Shown: positions 43,251-53,223 of the stretch, in pieces
How the letters are laid out: the number at the start of each line of letters is the position of its first letter
Numbering within the stretch: the stretch's first letter is position 1
Assembly (NCBI RefSeq): GCF_900209925.1
Contig: NZ_LT907978.1
Span: 666,001 to 730,000 of the forward strand
Source: Anaerobutyricum hallii
GTDB lineage: Bacteria > Bacillota > Clostridia > Lachnospirales > Lachnospiraceae
Length of the DNA: 64,000 nucleotides
Direction: 5' to 3'
Translations under genes and position numbers: made by a program
Notes under the pieces: model-generated
Told to the model about the DNA's origin: nothing
Seen by the model: only the letters and a program-made list of their open reading frames with translations
Database searches by the model: none

Positions 43251-44198
43251 ATGGAATTTGTTCATAAATCAATCATGCTAGAGGAAGTCATTGAGTCTCT
43301 GGCAATTAAGCCAAATGGAATTTATGTAGATGGAACTTTAGGTGGTGCAGGACATTCTTCTGAAATTGCAAAAAGGCTGGGGCCGGAAGGCAGACTGATT
43401 GGGATTGACCAGGATGGAGAGGCGATTGCGGCGGCAACAAAGCGGCTGGAACCGTATAAGGATCGAGTAACGATTGTCAGAAGCAATTATGCACAGATGT
43501 GTCAGGTGCTTAAAGAACTGGGTATTTCCAAAGTAGATGGGATTCTTCTTGATCTTGGAGTTTCTTCTTATCAGCTTGATAATGCAGAGCGTGGTTTTAC
43601 ATATCGTGAAGATGTTCCACTGGATATGCGTATGGATCAGCGTCAGACGAAGACGGCAAGGGACATTGTGAATGAGTACAGTGAGATGGAACTGTATCAT
43701 ATGATTCGTAATTACGGAGAAGATAAGTTTGCCAAGAATATTGCCAAGCATATTGTTGCAGCAAGACAGGAGGCACCGGTGGAGACCACAGGACAGCTTA
43801 TCGAGATTATAAAGGCGGCTATACCGAAAAAGGTACGTGCTACAGGTGGACATCCGGCAAAGAAGACTTTTCAGGCAATTCGTATTGAACTGAATCATGA
43901 GCTGGATGTGTTGAAGAATAATTTAGAAGATATGATCGACATTTTAGACGATGAAGGAAGAATTGCGATCATTACGTTCCATTCTTTAGAAGACCGCATT
44001 GTAAAGAATATTTTTAGAACCTGTGAACGTCCTTGTATCTGTCCTCCGGAATTTCCGGTATGTGTATGCGGAAGAGAATCAAAAGGTAAGGTAATCACAA
44101 GAAAGCCGATTGTGCCTGGAAGGGAAGAATTGGAGGAGAACAGCCGCTCGAAAAGCGCAAAGCTTCGTGTTTTTGAGCGGAGAATTACAAAGGAATAG
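43251..44198 (+). CDS. rsmH: 16S rRNA (cytosine-1402-N4)-methyltransferase
   Basis: This 315-residue protein (MraW) opens the division/cell-wall cluster. [12 protein letters not shown], the SAM motif [21 protein letters not shown] and [12 protein letters not shown] are typical. mraZ, its usual upstream neighbour, is absent here. GGAGG precedes the ATG. Confidence 0.96.
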   Translation: MEFVHKSIMLEEVIESLAIKPNGIYVDGTLGGAGHSSEIAKRLGPEGRLIGIDQDGEAIAAATKRLEPYKDRVTIVRSNYAQMCQVLKELGISKVDGILLDLGVSSYQLDNAERGFTYREDVPLDMRMDQRQTKTARDIVNEYSEMELYHMIRNYGEDKFAKNIAKHIVAARQEAPVETTGQLIEIIKAAIPKKVRATGGHPAKKTFQAIRIELNHELDVLKNNLEDMIDILDDEGRIAIITFHSLEDRIVKNIFRTCERPCICPPEFPVCVCGRESKGKVITRKPIVPGREELEENSRSKSAKLRVFERRITKE

Positions 44199-44216
44199 AA
44201 TATGCATCATAATCAC

Positions 44217-44238
44217 AGGAGAAGAAATCTCCTTTTTT
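44217..44238 (+). terminator. Small terminator-like hairpin between rsmH and ftsL
   Basis: AGGAGA pairs with TCTCCT around AGAAA and is followed by T6. The stem is short, so it may attenuate rather than stop transcription. Confidence 0.5.
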
Positions 44239-44270
44239 ATGAGTGAAGAATGAAGGTTGGAGGTTAGAAT

Positions 44271-44804
44271 ATGGCGTTTCGTGATACATCAGAACGTTAC
44301 GAGTATATTTACGGAAGTAACGTTAAAAAGTTAGATAGAGAAACTGCAGGCAGTACAAAGTCCGGCAGTCCAAAGCGTGCAGGGAATACTGCTCGTAAAT
44401 CAGAATATGCAGTGGAACGAAGTAAGGCAGCAAGTGCTTATTCAGAAACGGCAATTCAGAAGAATACGGCCCGATTTCTGGCATTTGACTGGAAGTATAC
44501 GCTGATTGCTGTAATCGCAGTAGTTTTATGTGCTTCCGCGGCAATGTTTTATCTGCATGGAACCGTACAGTTGAATGTAATGGAAAAGCAGATTTCAGAT
44601 TTAAAGACAGAGAAGGCAACATTACTCAGCAAGCAGAATGCAATAAAAGCAGAGATTGATAAGTCCATTAATTTAGATGAAATTAAAGAATATGTAGAAA
44701 AGAATTTACATATGATCTACCCGGAAGATTCAAACATACTCCTCTATAAAGGAGAGTCTGATGATTATTTCAGACAATATGAGAGTGTAAATTCAGGAAA
44801 GTAA
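44271..44804 (+). CDS. FtsL-like septum formation protein
   Basis: This 177-residue bitopic protein has a basic cytosolic part (about 1-80), one membrane helix (YTLIAVIAVVLCASAAMFYLHG, about 85-106) and an extracellular coiled coil (QISDLKTEKATLLSKQNAI). Position between rsmH and the PBP genes plus this topology identify the FtsL/DivIC-type divisome component; sequence alone is weak. It is followed 15 bases later by the first PBP. Confidence 0.75.
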   Translation: MAFRDTSERYEYIYGSNVKKLDRETAGSTKSGSPKRAGNTARKSEYAVERSKAASAYSETAIQKNTARFLAFDWKYTLIAVIAVVLCASAAMFYLHGTVQLNVMEKQISDLKTEKATLLSKQNAIKAEIDKSINLDEIKEYVEKNLHMIYPEDSNILLYKGESDDYFRQYESVNSGK

Positions 44805-44819
44805 AAAGCAGGTGGTAAA

Positions 44820-46790
44820 GTGGCGAAGAAAGTAAAGAAGATGAAACGCCTGACTGACCAGATGAGAGGTAAGCTGATATTGGTATTTATAGGTATCATC
44901 TGCCTCTTTTTCATTTTGGCAGTAAGGCTTACATATTGGACAGTAAACAAAGGCAGTGAATTTGAGACAAAGGTACTCGGACAACAAAAACATGACAGCT
45001 CGGTCATTCCTTTTGAGCGTGGAAAGATTTATGACAGGAATGGAAATATTCTGGCAACAAATGAAAAGATTTACACGCTGGTATTAGAACCAAAGAATAT
45101 TCTGCTTCGGAAGAAGAAATATGAAGCTGCAACAATTAACGCTTTACATGAATACTTTGGATTTAGTAAAAAGAACTTAAAAAAAGTAATCGAAGGGAAT
45201 AAAGATTCCTATTATGTAGTTTATAAAAAGAATATGACCTATGATGAAGTTGCAAAGTTTCAGAAGTTCCTTGATATGGCAGATGATTCAACGAAAGGGG
45301 TGTCGGATGCTAAAAAGGCAAAGATTGAAAGTGCTAAACAAGTAAAGGGAATTTCTTTTGAAGAAGATTATAAAAGAATTTATCCATATAATTCTCTTGC
45401 TTGTCGTATTTTAGGCTTTACATCTTCAGGCAATGTAGGAAACTGGGGAATTGAACAGTCTTATAATGAACAGCTTAATGGAGTGAATGGACGTGCATAC
45501 TATTATTTTAATGAGGAGTTAGATCAGGAACAGACTGTAAAAGAAGCGAAGAACGGTAACTCCGTAGTGAGTACGATTGATATGCAGATCCAGAAAATCA
45601 TAGAAGAAAAGTTAAATGATTTTGACAGTAAGATTGGAAGTAAGATAACAAATGTTTTAGTTATGGATCCACAAAATGGTGAGATTTTAGGAATGGCAAG
45701 TTCAAATCCATATGATTTAAATGAACCAATGGATGAAAAGAAGCTGCTATCTTTATATTCTCAGAGTGAGATTGATGAAATGAAAGCATACACCAAAGAG
45801 AAAGAAGCAGAAGAAGCAGAAGAAGAGGAGTCAGGAGAAGAATCCTCTGAAGCAGAAACGGAACAGGAAGATAAAGATACAGAAAAGAAAAAGACGATTT
45901 ATGATGCGTTCTATGAACTCTGGAGAAATGCGATCATCAGTGATACAAACGAGCCGGGATCTACTTATAAGCCATTTACTGTAGCGACAGGATTGGAAAG
46001 TGGAGTACTTACCGGAAATGAAAGTTATTTTTGTACGGGTTCTCTTATGGTCGGAAAGCGTAACATTGGATGTTCGCATATACATGGAAATATCACTTTA
46101 AAAGATGCAGTTGCCAAGTCCTGTAATGTTGCTATGATGAATATCGCATTTAATGAAGGTGCAGAAACATTTTATAATTATCAGAATCTTTTTGGCTTTG
46201 GACGAAGTACAGGAATTGATCTTCCAGGTGAGGCAGAAACAAAGAATCTTGTATATAATGCCTCGAATTATTCCAATAGTGTCACGCTTGCAACGAATGC
46301 TTTTGGTCAGAACTTCAACTGTACGATGATGCAGATGGCAGCAGGTTTTTGTTCTCTCATTAATGGGGGGAATTATTACCGGCCACATATCGTAAAACAG
46401 ATTCAGAGTGATGGCGGAGATGTCGTAAAAGATGTTGGAAAAGAAGTATTAAGAAAGACCGTTTCCGAAGAAACATCAGCATCGATCCGTTCCTATATGC
46501 AGGAAACGGTAGAGAACGGAACCGGTACGAAAGCGAAGATTGAAGGATATACAATCGGAGGAAAGACTGGTACCGCTGAAAAGATACCAAGAAATAAAAA
46601 AGATTACTATGTTTCTTTTATTGGATTTACTCCGGTAGAAAAGCCAGAGTTACTGGTTTATGTAACGATTGATGAACCGAATGTATCATTCCAGGCGAAT
46701 GCAGGTTTAGCAGTAGAACTTGAGAAGTCCTGTATGGAAGAAATAGTAAATGTTCTTGGAATTAAACCGGCAACAAGTACTAAGGAATAA
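44820..46790 (+). CDS. Class B penicillin-binding protein (FtsI/PBP2B-like)
   Basis: This 656-residue septal transpeptidase has an N-terminal membrane anchor, a dimerisation domain (VIPFERGKIYDRNGNILATN) and a transpeptidase domain with GSTYKPF (active Ser), KSCNVAM (SxN) and GGKTGTAEK (KTG). An unusual acidic, Glu/Ser-rich insertion (about residues 320-362) sits just before the active-site motif. There are no PASTA repeats. It starts at GTG 44820. It is probably the vegetative divisome partner of FtsW. Confidence 0.92.
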   Translation: MAKKVKKMKRLTDQMRGKLILVFIGIICLFFILAVRLTYWTVNKGSEFETKVLGQQKHDSSVIPFERGKIYDRNGNILATNEKIYTLVLEPKNILLRKKKYEAATINALHEYFGFSKKNLKKVIEGNKDSYYVVYKKNMTYDEVAKFQKFLDMADDSTKGVSDAKKAKIESAKQVKGISFEEDYKRIYPYNSLACRILGFTSSGNVGNWGIEQSYNEQLNGVNGRAYYYFNEELDQEQTVKEAKNGNSVVSTIDMQIQKIIEEKLNDFDSKIGSKITNVLVMDPQNGEILGMASSNPYDLNEPMDEKKLLSLYSQSEIDEMKAYTKEKEAEEAEEEESGEESSEAETEQEDKDTEKKKTIYDAFYELWRNAIISDTNEPGSTYKPFTVATGLESGVLTGNESYFCTGSLMVGKRNIGCSHIHGNITLKDAVAKSCNVAMMNIAFNEGAETFYNYQNLFGFGRSTGIDLPGEAETKNLVYNASNYSNSVTLATNAFGQNFNCTMMQMAAGFCSLINGGNYYRPHIVKQIQSDGGDVVKDVGKEVLRKTVSEETSASIRSYMQETVENGTGTKAKIEGYTIGGKTGTAEKIPRNKKDYYVSFIGFTPVEKPELLVYVTIDEPNVSFQANAGLAVELEKSCMEEIVNVLGIKPATSTKE

Positions 46791-46826
46791 GTTTTTGCGT
46801 ATACTGATTAATAAACTATTTCTGAG

Positions 46827-48545
46827 GTGAGCGATATAGAGATTCATTTATTTCAGAAAAGAAAATACAATCTTGTTTTCTTATGCTTTTTCCTGGCATT
46901 TTTACTTCTGACTGGACGATTGATCTACCTAACTGTTTTTCGCTCAGAAGAATTAAGTAAAAGAGCATTAAGCATTGAGCAAAGAGAACGAACGATAAAG
47001 GCAGCAAGAGGGAAAGTTTATGACAGGAATGGAGTGGTGCTAGCAGATAATCAAGCGGTATGTTCTGTTTCTGTCATTTACTATCAGATAAAAGAACCGG
47101 AAAAAGTAATTCGGCTTTTATCACAAAAGCTTGCGATTCCCGAAAAAGAAGTAAGAAAAAAGGTAGAGAAGATATCATCAAGAGAAAAAATAAAAAGTAA
47201 TGTACCAAAAGCGATAGCAGATGAGATTCGGGAAGCGGGACTTTCCGGGGTCAAAGTAGATGAAGATTATAAGCGCTACTATCCATTTGGCACACTGGCA
47301 TCTAAAGTATTGGGATTTGCAGGAGCAGATAACCAGGGTATTTTAGGGCTGGAGTCCCGATATGATTCTACATTAAAAGGAACAGATGGCAAGATACTTA
47401 CTATGACAGATTATCAGGGAATTGAAGTGGAGAACCTTGCAGAGGATCGAATCGAGCCGGTAAGTGGTGATGATCTGTATCTTTCACTTGATTATAATAT
47501 ACAATGTTATGTACAGCAGGCAGCGCAGAAAGTTTTAAAAGCAAAAAAGGCGAAAAGAGTCTCAGCTATTTTAATGAATCCACAAAATGGAGAAATCTAT
47601 GCGCTTGTCAGCCTTCCGGAGTATGATTTAAATGAACCGTTTACTTTAATTGAAGAATATAAAGATCAAGGGAAGACTCAGAATGATAAGTTAAATAATA
47701 TGTGGAGAAATCCTGTGATCAGTGATTCCTATGAGCCTGGATCAACATTCAAAATCGTAACAGCGACGGCAGCATTAGAGGAGAAGAAAGTAACTTTACA
47801 GGATTCTTTTTTCTGCTCAGGATTTAAGCTTGTGGAGGATAGAAAAATACGCTGCCATAAAACGCAGGGGCATGGGGCGGAGACATTTCAGCAGGGATTT
47901 ATGAATTCCTGTAATCCGGTTTTTATGGAAATCGGAGCAAGAGTCGGGGCAAAAGACATGCTGAAGTATTATCAGAAGCTGGGGCTTTACGAAAGAACAG
48001 GAGTGGATCTTCCGGGAGAGGCAAACTCCATTATGCATAAACTTAGTAAAATAGGTGCGGTAGAACTTGCCACAATGTCATTTGGGCAGTCGATACAGAT
48101 TACACCTTTGCAGCTGCTTCGGGCAGTAAGCGCAGGAATTAATGGAGGAAAGCTTGTAACCCCGCATCTGGCAATGGAAAAGAAAGACAGCATTACGAAA
48201 GAAATAACACAGTATGAATATCCTATAAAGCCGGGTGCGGTTTCAGAAGAAACTTCACAGACATTAAGAGAACTTTTAGAAGCAGTAGTGGCGGAGGGAA
48301 CAGGGAAGAATGGGCAGGTTGCAGGATATCGTGTGGGAGGAAAGACTGCAACAAGTGAAAAACTTCCGAGAAGAAGCGGAAAGTATATTTCCTCTTTTCT
48401 GGGATTTGCTCCAGCAGATTGTCCAAAGATTCTGGGACTTGTATTGATCGATGAACCGCAGGGAGTCTATTATGGTGGTGTAATTGCGGCTCCGGTCATG
48501 GCAGAAATTTTTCAAAATGTCCTGCCCTATCTTGATAATCTGTGA
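46827..48545 (+). CDS. Class B penicillin-binding protein (SpoVD-like)
   Basis: This protein of about 572 residues has a membrane anchor, KAARGKVYDRNGVVLADN, then GSTFKIV (active Ser), NSCNPVF (SxN) and GGKTATSEK, where the usual KTG reads KTA. It has no C-terminal PASTA domain, unlike Bacillus SpoVD. Being second in the cluster it may be the sporulation-specific copy. The start is unclear: GTG 46827 overlaps the only Shine-Dalgarno-like GAGGTGAG, and no ATG exists in frame near the N-terminus. Confidence 0.85.
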   Translation: MSDIEIHLFQKRKYNLVFLCFFLAFLLLTGRLIYLTVFRSEELSKRALSIEQRERTIKAARGKVYDRNGVVLADNQAVCSVSVIYYQIKEPEKVIRLLSQKLAIPEKEVRKKVEKISSREKIKSNVPKAIADEIREAGLSGVKVDEDYKRYYPFGTLASKVLGFAGADNQGILGLESRYDSTLKGTDGKILTMTDYQGIEVENLAEDRIEPVSGDDLYLSLDYNIQCYVQQAAQKVLKAKKAKRVSAILMNPQNGEIYALVSLPEYDLNEPFTLIEEYKDQGKTQNDKLNNMWRNPVISDSYEPGSTFKIVTATAALEEKKVTLQDSFFCSGFKLVEDRKIRCHKTQGHGAETFQQGFMNSCNPVFMEIGARVGAKDMLKYYQKLGLYERTGVDLPGEANSIMHKLSKIGAVELATMSFGQSIQITPLQLLRAVSAGINGGKLVTPHLAMEKKDSITKEITQYEYPIKPGAVSEETSQTLRELLEAVVAEGTGKNGQVAGYRVGGKTATSEKLPRRSGKYISSFLGFAPADCPKILGLVLIDEPQGVYYGGVIAAPVMAEIFQNVLPYLDNL

Positions 48546-48606
48546 AAAGAGGATTATACTGTGTAAGAATGTCTTAAACTACAATAGATAAAATGGAGGT
48601 TAAATT

Positions 48607-49560
48607 ATGGATCATTCAATTGCAATACCAGCATTAGTTGCATTTTTTATTACATTAATATTAGGACCGGGACTCATCAGCTTTTTACATAAGCTGAAGT
48701 TTGGTCAGTTTATCAGAGAAGAGGGACCGGAATCTCATCTGAAGAAGTCCGGAACACCTACAATGGGTGGAATTTTATTTCTTGTTGGAATTTTAGTAGG
48801 ATGTGCTTTTTATATCCCGGATTATAAAAGAATCATTCCTGTTTTATTCGTTACTCTTGGATTCGGACTGATCGGATTCCTTGATGATTATATCAAAGTA
48901 GTAATGAAGAGAAATCTCGGGCTGACACCGGCACAGAAAATGCTTGGACAGATTGTCATTACTGCTGTTTTTGCATTTTATATGGTGAACCATTCAGGAT
49001 TAGGAACAGACGTGATTATTCCGTTTTCCGGAGGAAAAGAATGGCATCTCGGAATTTTATATATTCCAGTATTATTCGTTGTTGTGCTTGGAACAGTGAA
49101 CGGAGCGAACTTTACAGATGGACTTGATGGTCTTGCCGCAAGCGTGACAACTTTAATCGCTGTATTTTTAACAGTAATCGCTGTAGGAACAAATGCAGGA
49201 ATCCATCCGGTAATCTGTGCGGTTATCGGTGCCTTGCTGGGATTCTTATGCTTCAATACACATCCGGCTAAAGTATTTATGGGAGATACCGGTTCTCTGG
49301 CGCTTGGTGGCTTTGTTGTATCTACAGCATATATGTTAAAGATTCCGCTGTTTATTCCAATCGTTGCATTTATTTATTTTATTGAGGTACTGTCTGTTAT
49401 CATTCAGGTAACCTATTATAAAAAGACCAAAAAGCGTATTTTCAAGATGGCGCCGATTCACCATCATTTTGAGTTATCAGGATGGCCGGAGACAAAGGTT
49501 GTTTCTATTTTCTCAATTGTAACAGCAGTATTATGTCTGATCGGTATGCTCGCGTACTAA
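48607..49560 (+). CDS. mraY: Phospho-N-acetylmuramoyl-pentapeptide transferase
   Basis: This 317-residue polytopic enzyme makes lipid I from UDP-MurNAc-pentapeptide and undecaprenyl phosphate. SHLKKSGTPTMGG, FLDDYIKV, NFTDGLDGLA and APIHHHFELSGWPE are diagnostic. It is preceded by GGAGG. murF, often just upstream, is missing from this cluster. Confidence 0.97.
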   Translation: MDHSIAIPALVAFFITLILGPGLISFLHKLKFGQFIREEGPESHLKKSGTPTMGGILFLVGILVGCAFYIPDYKRIIPVLFVTLGFGLIGFLDDYIKVVMKRNLGLTPAQKMLGQIVITAVFAFYMVNHSGLGTDVIIPFSGGKEWHLGILYIPVLFVVVLGTVNGANFTDGLDGLAASVTTLIAVFLTVIAVGTNAGIHPVICAVIGALLGFLCFNTHPAKVFMGDTGSLALGGFVVSTAYMLKIPLFIPIVAFIYFIEVLSVIIQVTYYKKTKKRIFKMAPIHHHFELSGWPETKVVSIFSIVTAVLCLIGMLAY

Positions 49561-49639
49561 TTTAGAAGGATAGCATCTGAAAAATACGAGATATGACAAT
49601 AGAAAAGTGAAAAGACACAGAGAAACTTGGAGGTTTAAC

Positions 49640-51001
49640 ATGGATTTAAAAAGTAAGAAAATACTCATTGCCGGAGCTGGAATCAGTGGAATTGGCGCGG
49701 CAGCTCTTTTAGGAAAAGCAGGAATTCCAGCGGCAATCTATGATGGGAATGAAGCACTAGATCAGGCAGCAGTTGCAGCAAAATTGCCGGAAGGAATGGA
49801 AGTATCTTTTGAATTAGGCGAATTTAAAGAAGAATTAGCAGACAAATATGATATGCTGATCTTAAGTCCGGGAATTTCCATTCATCAGCCTGTAGCACAG
49901 GCATTTTATGTAAAAAATAAACCTGTATGGGGAGAGATTGAGTTAGCATCACATTTTGCAAAAGGAAAGATTGCAGCGATTACGGGAACAAATGGTAAGA
50001 CGACAACAACGGCTTTAGTAGGAAGTATTTTACGTGAGTACTATCAATCTGTTTTTGTTGTAGGAAATATCGGAATTCCATTTACCTCTGTAGCATTAGA
50101 TACAACAGAAGATTCTGCGATCGCAGCAGAGATAAGCAGCTTCCAGTTAGAGACTACAATTGATTTTCAGCCGGAAGTCAGTGCGGTATTAAATGTGACG
50201 CCAGATCATCTTGATCGCCATGGAACAATGGAAGTGTATGCAGATACGAAGTTTTCTATTTCTAAGAAACAAAATAAAGATCAGGTGATCGTATTGAATT
50301 ATGATGATCCGATTACAAGAGCTATGGCAGAAAAAGCAACGGCACATCCGGTAATGTTTAGTCGTTTAGAGGAACTTGCTGAAGGTATTATTTTAAGAGA
50401 TGATACATTTATCATTAAAGAAAATGGCAAAGAAATGCCGGTATGTACAACTTCGGAAATTAAATTGCTTGGTTCTCATAATCATGAAAATATTCTGGCA
50501 GCTATCGGCATAACATATTATATGGGAGTTCCAGTAGAGAAAATCCGAGATGCAGTTATGAAGTTTACTGCAGTAGAACATCGTATAGAATATGTCGATA
50601 CAGTAGATGGAGTAGATTATTACAATGATTCCAAAGGAACAAACCCAGATGCTGCGATTAAGGGGATTTCTGCCATGACAAAACCAACGATTTTATTAGG
50701 CGGCGGTTATGATAAGAAGTCTACGTACGATGAATGGATTGATGCATTCCATGGTAAAGTACGATATCTCATTGTAATGGGGGCAACAGCGCAGGCTATT
50801 GCGGATACTGCAAAGAAACATGGTTTTCATAATGTGATTTTTGCAGAGACCTTTGAAGAAGCTATGGATATTGCAAGAGAAAAGGCAAGACCGGGAGATG
50901 CAGTATTACTGTCTCCGGCATGTGCAAGCTGGGGCATGTTTAAAAACTATGAAGTCAGAGGAAAAGTATTTAAGGAGATCGTCCGAAAGTTTAAGGGGTG
51001 A
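49640..51001 (+). CDS. murD: UDP-MurNAc-L-alanine:D-glutamate ligase
   Basis: This 453-residue Mur ligase adds D-Glu. IAGAGISGIGAA is the N-terminal Rossmann loop, TGTNGKTTTT the ATP loop, and EHRIEYVDTVDGVDYYNDSKGTNPDA the central-to-C-terminal motif. The ATG at 49640 follows TTGGAGG; the earlier open frame is leader. It overlaps or abuts ftsW. Confidence 0.97.
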   Translation: MDLKSKKILIAGAGISGIGAAALLGKAGIPAAIYDGNEALDQAAVAAKLPEGMEVSFELGEFKEELADKYDMLILSPGISIHQPVAQAFYVKNKPVWGEIELASHFAKGKIAAITGTNGKTTTTALVGSILREYYQSVFVVGNIGIPFTSVALDTTEDSAIAAEISSFQLETTIDFQPEVSAVLNVTPDHLDRHGTMEVYADTKFSISKKQNKDQVIVLNYDDPITRAMAEKATAHPVMFSRLEELAEGIILRDDTFIIKENGKEMPVCTTSEIKLLGSHNHENILAAIGITYYMGVPVEKIRDAVMKFTAVEHRIEYVDTVDGVDYYNDSKGTNPDAAIKGISAMTKPTILLGGGYDKKSTYDEWIDAFHGKVRYLIVMGATAQAIADTAKKHGFHNVIFAETFEEAMDIAREKARPGDAVLLSPACASWGMFKNYEVRGKVFKEIVRKFKG

Positions 51002-51006
51002 ATGCT

Positions 51007-52128
51007 GTGCAAAAAAAGTCATGGGAAAGTCAAAAGATGCGGGCGCAGGCCATAGATTATTCCATATTGTTTCTGGTACTCTTTCTTGTAGGGTTTGGAC
51101 TGGTCATCTTGTATTCAACCAGTTCCTACAAAGGAAGTCTGCTACATAATGACACAGCATACTGGTTGAAAAAACAGGCATTTTTTGCAGTGATCGGAAT
51201 TGCAGGAATGATGATTATTTCCAGACTGGATTATCATATCTGGAAGAAAAAATGGTGGTTTATATGGGCTGTTTACGGTGGGACAATTGCTTTACTGCTT
51301 CTTACTTTTGTAATTGGAGCCGCAAGTCATGGCTCAAAGCGATGGCTGCCACTTGGTCCGATCAGTTTTCAGCCATCCGAGCTTGCAAAGATTACGTTGA
51401 ACTTGTTTCTAGCTGCATATATAAGCAGCAGGGCGAGACAGATGCGCACAGGAAAGGGACTTCTGGAGCCATTTCTTCTTGTACTTCCGATTGTAGGCAT
51501 CGTAGGTATTGAAAATTTAAGTACCTGTATTATATTACTTGCAATCTCCTTTATTATGATATTTGTTGCAACACCATTATATAAGCCATTTCTTGGTTTG
51601 ATCGGAATTGGTGTAGCCGGAGCTGTTTTACTTATCCTTACACAGGGATATCGAATGGAACGTATTACAGTGTGGCTGGACCCGGCATCTTCTGATAAAG
51701 GGGAACAGACCATGCAGGGACTTTATGCCATAGGGTCTGGCGGCCTTTTTGGAAAAGGACTTGGGCAGAGCATGCAAAAGCTTGGTTTTCTTCCGGAAGC
51801 GAATAATGATATGATTTTTTCGGTAATCTGTGAAGAACTGGGATTGTTTGGTGCGCTGTGCGTTCTGGCATTATTCTTTGCTTTGCTCTGGCGTTTTATG
51901 GTAATAGCGATTAATGCACCGGATCTTTATGGCTCCATGCTTGTGATAGGTGTGATTGCTCATATAGGTATCCAGGTTTTTATTAATATTGCTGTTGCGA
52001 CAAATACAATGCCAAATACAGGAATTCCTCTTCCATTTATTAGTTATGGTGGAAGTTCACTGGTCTTTCTTTTATTAGAGATGGGCTTGGTACTTTCTGT
52101 ATCCAGATATATAAAAATAAAAAAATAA
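51007..52128 (+). CDS. ftsW: Septal peptidoglycan polymerase FtsW
   Basis: This 373-residue SEDS glycosyltransferase polymerises lipid II with its cognate PBP. It has about ten membrane segments, with motifs HGSKRWLPLGPISFQPSELAK, the catalytic-region NDMIFSVICEELG, and the C-terminal NTMPNTGIPLPFISYGGSS. The GTG at 51007 is 8 bases after AAGGGG; GTG 50998 overlaps that site. murG, commonly next, is absent. Confidence 0.95.
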   Translation: MQKKSWESQKMRAQAIDYSILFLVLFLVGFGLVILYSTSSYKGSLLHNDTAYWLKKQAFFAVIGIAGMMIISRLDYHIWKKKWWFIWAVYGGTIALLLLTFVIGAASHGSKRWLPLGPISFQPSELAKITLNLFLAAYISSRARQMRTGKGLLEPFLLVLPIVGIVGIENLSTCIILLAISFIMIFVATPLYKPFLGLIGIGVAGAVLLILTQGYRMERITVWLDPASSDKGEQTMQGLYAIGSGGLFGKGLGQSMQKLGFLPEANNDMIFSVICEELGLFGALCVLALFFALLWRFMVIAINAPDLYGSMLVIGVIAHIGIQVFINIAVATNTMPNTGIPLPFISYGGSSLVFLLLEMGLVLSVSRYIKIKK

Positions 52129-52159
52129 AAAGTAAAAAGACGGGGAAAGAAATAGAAAG

Positions 52160-52933
52160 ATGGAAGAGAGAAATTTAAAACTGGTTGCAGACAATAATCC
52201 AAGAAAAAGACATCTCCTCCTGCTTCTGGTTGCTCTTGTAGTAATTATCGGATTGGGAATATATTTTCTGCTTACAGACTTTTCTATTCAAAAAGTAGAA
52301 ATAAAGGGGAATGATACATATACAAATACAGAAATACTGGATGCAATGAAAGAAGATGGGTATGTGAATAACACCCTTCTTATGATTGCGCAGAATCAGA
52401 TATTTGGACAAACCTACCTGCCGTTTATCGACAAGATATCTATGGACTATGATGACAGCCATATCCTTAAAGTACGTGTAAAAGAGAAGCTGCGGGCAGG
52501 CGTTTTTCAATATATGAATCAATATGTTTACTTCAACGAAAATGGAATTGCGATGGAGAGCGGGAATACCCTTTTTAACGGCGTTCCGGTTGTTACCGGT
52601 GTAAAGTTTAATGAAATGAAACTGAAAAAGAAAATACTCGAAAATAAAGTCCCGGTAAAGGAAAGTTACTTTAATACCATCGTATCTATTACGAAAAAGA
52701 TTGCGACGTACAAGCTGACAGTTTCTGAAATACATTTTGAAGGAGAAGATGATATTACGCTGATTTCCTCAAAGTACAAGATATATTTGGGAAGTTCCTC
52801 CTATCTTGATGGTAAAATATCAAAAATCCCATCTATATTAAAGACAATTTCGTCAAGTTATAAACAGGGAACAATTGATATGCAGTTGTATACAGATGAA
52901 AAGCCGATCATTACTTTCAAGAATATGAAGTAA
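52160..52933 (+). CDS. ftsQ: Cell division protein FtsQ/DivIB
   Basis: This 257-residue bitopic protein has a short cytosolic N-terminus, one membrane helix (HLLLLLVALVVIIGLGIYFLL, about 18-38), an extracellular POTRA domain (FSIQKVEIKGNDTYTNTEILDAM) and a beta domain (NGIAMESGNTLFNGVPVVTG). It stabilises the FtsL-DivIC complex. There is a short gap after ftsW; it is the last gene before the ftsZ promoter region. Confidence 0.9.
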   Translation: MEERNLKLVADNNPRKRHLLLLLVALVVIIGLGIYFLLTDFSIQKVEIKGNDTYTNTEILDAMKEDGYVNNTLLMIAQNQIFGQTYLPFIDKISMDYDDSHILKVRVKEKLRAGVFQYMNQYVYFNENGIAMESGNTLFNGVPVVTGVKFNEMKLKKKILENKVPVKESYFNTIVSITKKIATYKLTVSEIHFEGEDDITLISSKYKIYLGSSSYLDGKISKIPSILKTISSSYKQGTIDMQLYTDEKPIITFKNMK

Positions 52934-53032
52934 ATAATTCAAAGTATCTGTAAACATTCTCCTGATTTCTCAAGGCAATTATGGAAATTTAGATAGAAGT
53001 CAGAAAAAAAAGCAAAAATTCAATTTTTCTAG

Positions 53033-53061
53033 TTGATTATTTCTATAAAAAACCGTATTAT
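53033..53061 (+). promoter_or_regulatory. Probable sigma-A promoter of ftsZ
   Basis: TTGATT (53033-53038) and TATTAT (53056-53061) are 17 bases apart. The leader of about 155 bases holds the palindromes at 53103-53176. Confidence 0.6.
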
Positions 53062-53102
53062 ATAACTACATACATTTTAAAATCGGGTGAATTATATCAG
53101 AT

Positions 53103-53176
53103 GTGAGATGCACAGAAGAAGTATGTCATGCATTGCATGATGCGCATCTCGTAGCAAGAATGCCGGGGCATTCTTG
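53103..53176. repeat. Paired palindromes in the ftsZ leader (family C hairpin)
   Basis: GAGATGC and GCATCTC frame an inner ATGTCATGCATTGCATGAT. Next, CAAGAATGCC pairs perfectly with GGCATTCTTG at 53155-53176. The second hairpin with its GCAAGAATG/CATTCTTGA flanks recurs at 61250-61271 ahead of potA, and its GCAAG-AATGCC part resembles the core of the family A palindromes. Confidence 0.65.
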
Positions 53177-53223
53177 AAATTTGCGAATTTATATATTTAC
53201 ATAGAATAAGGAGGAGTAAAACC

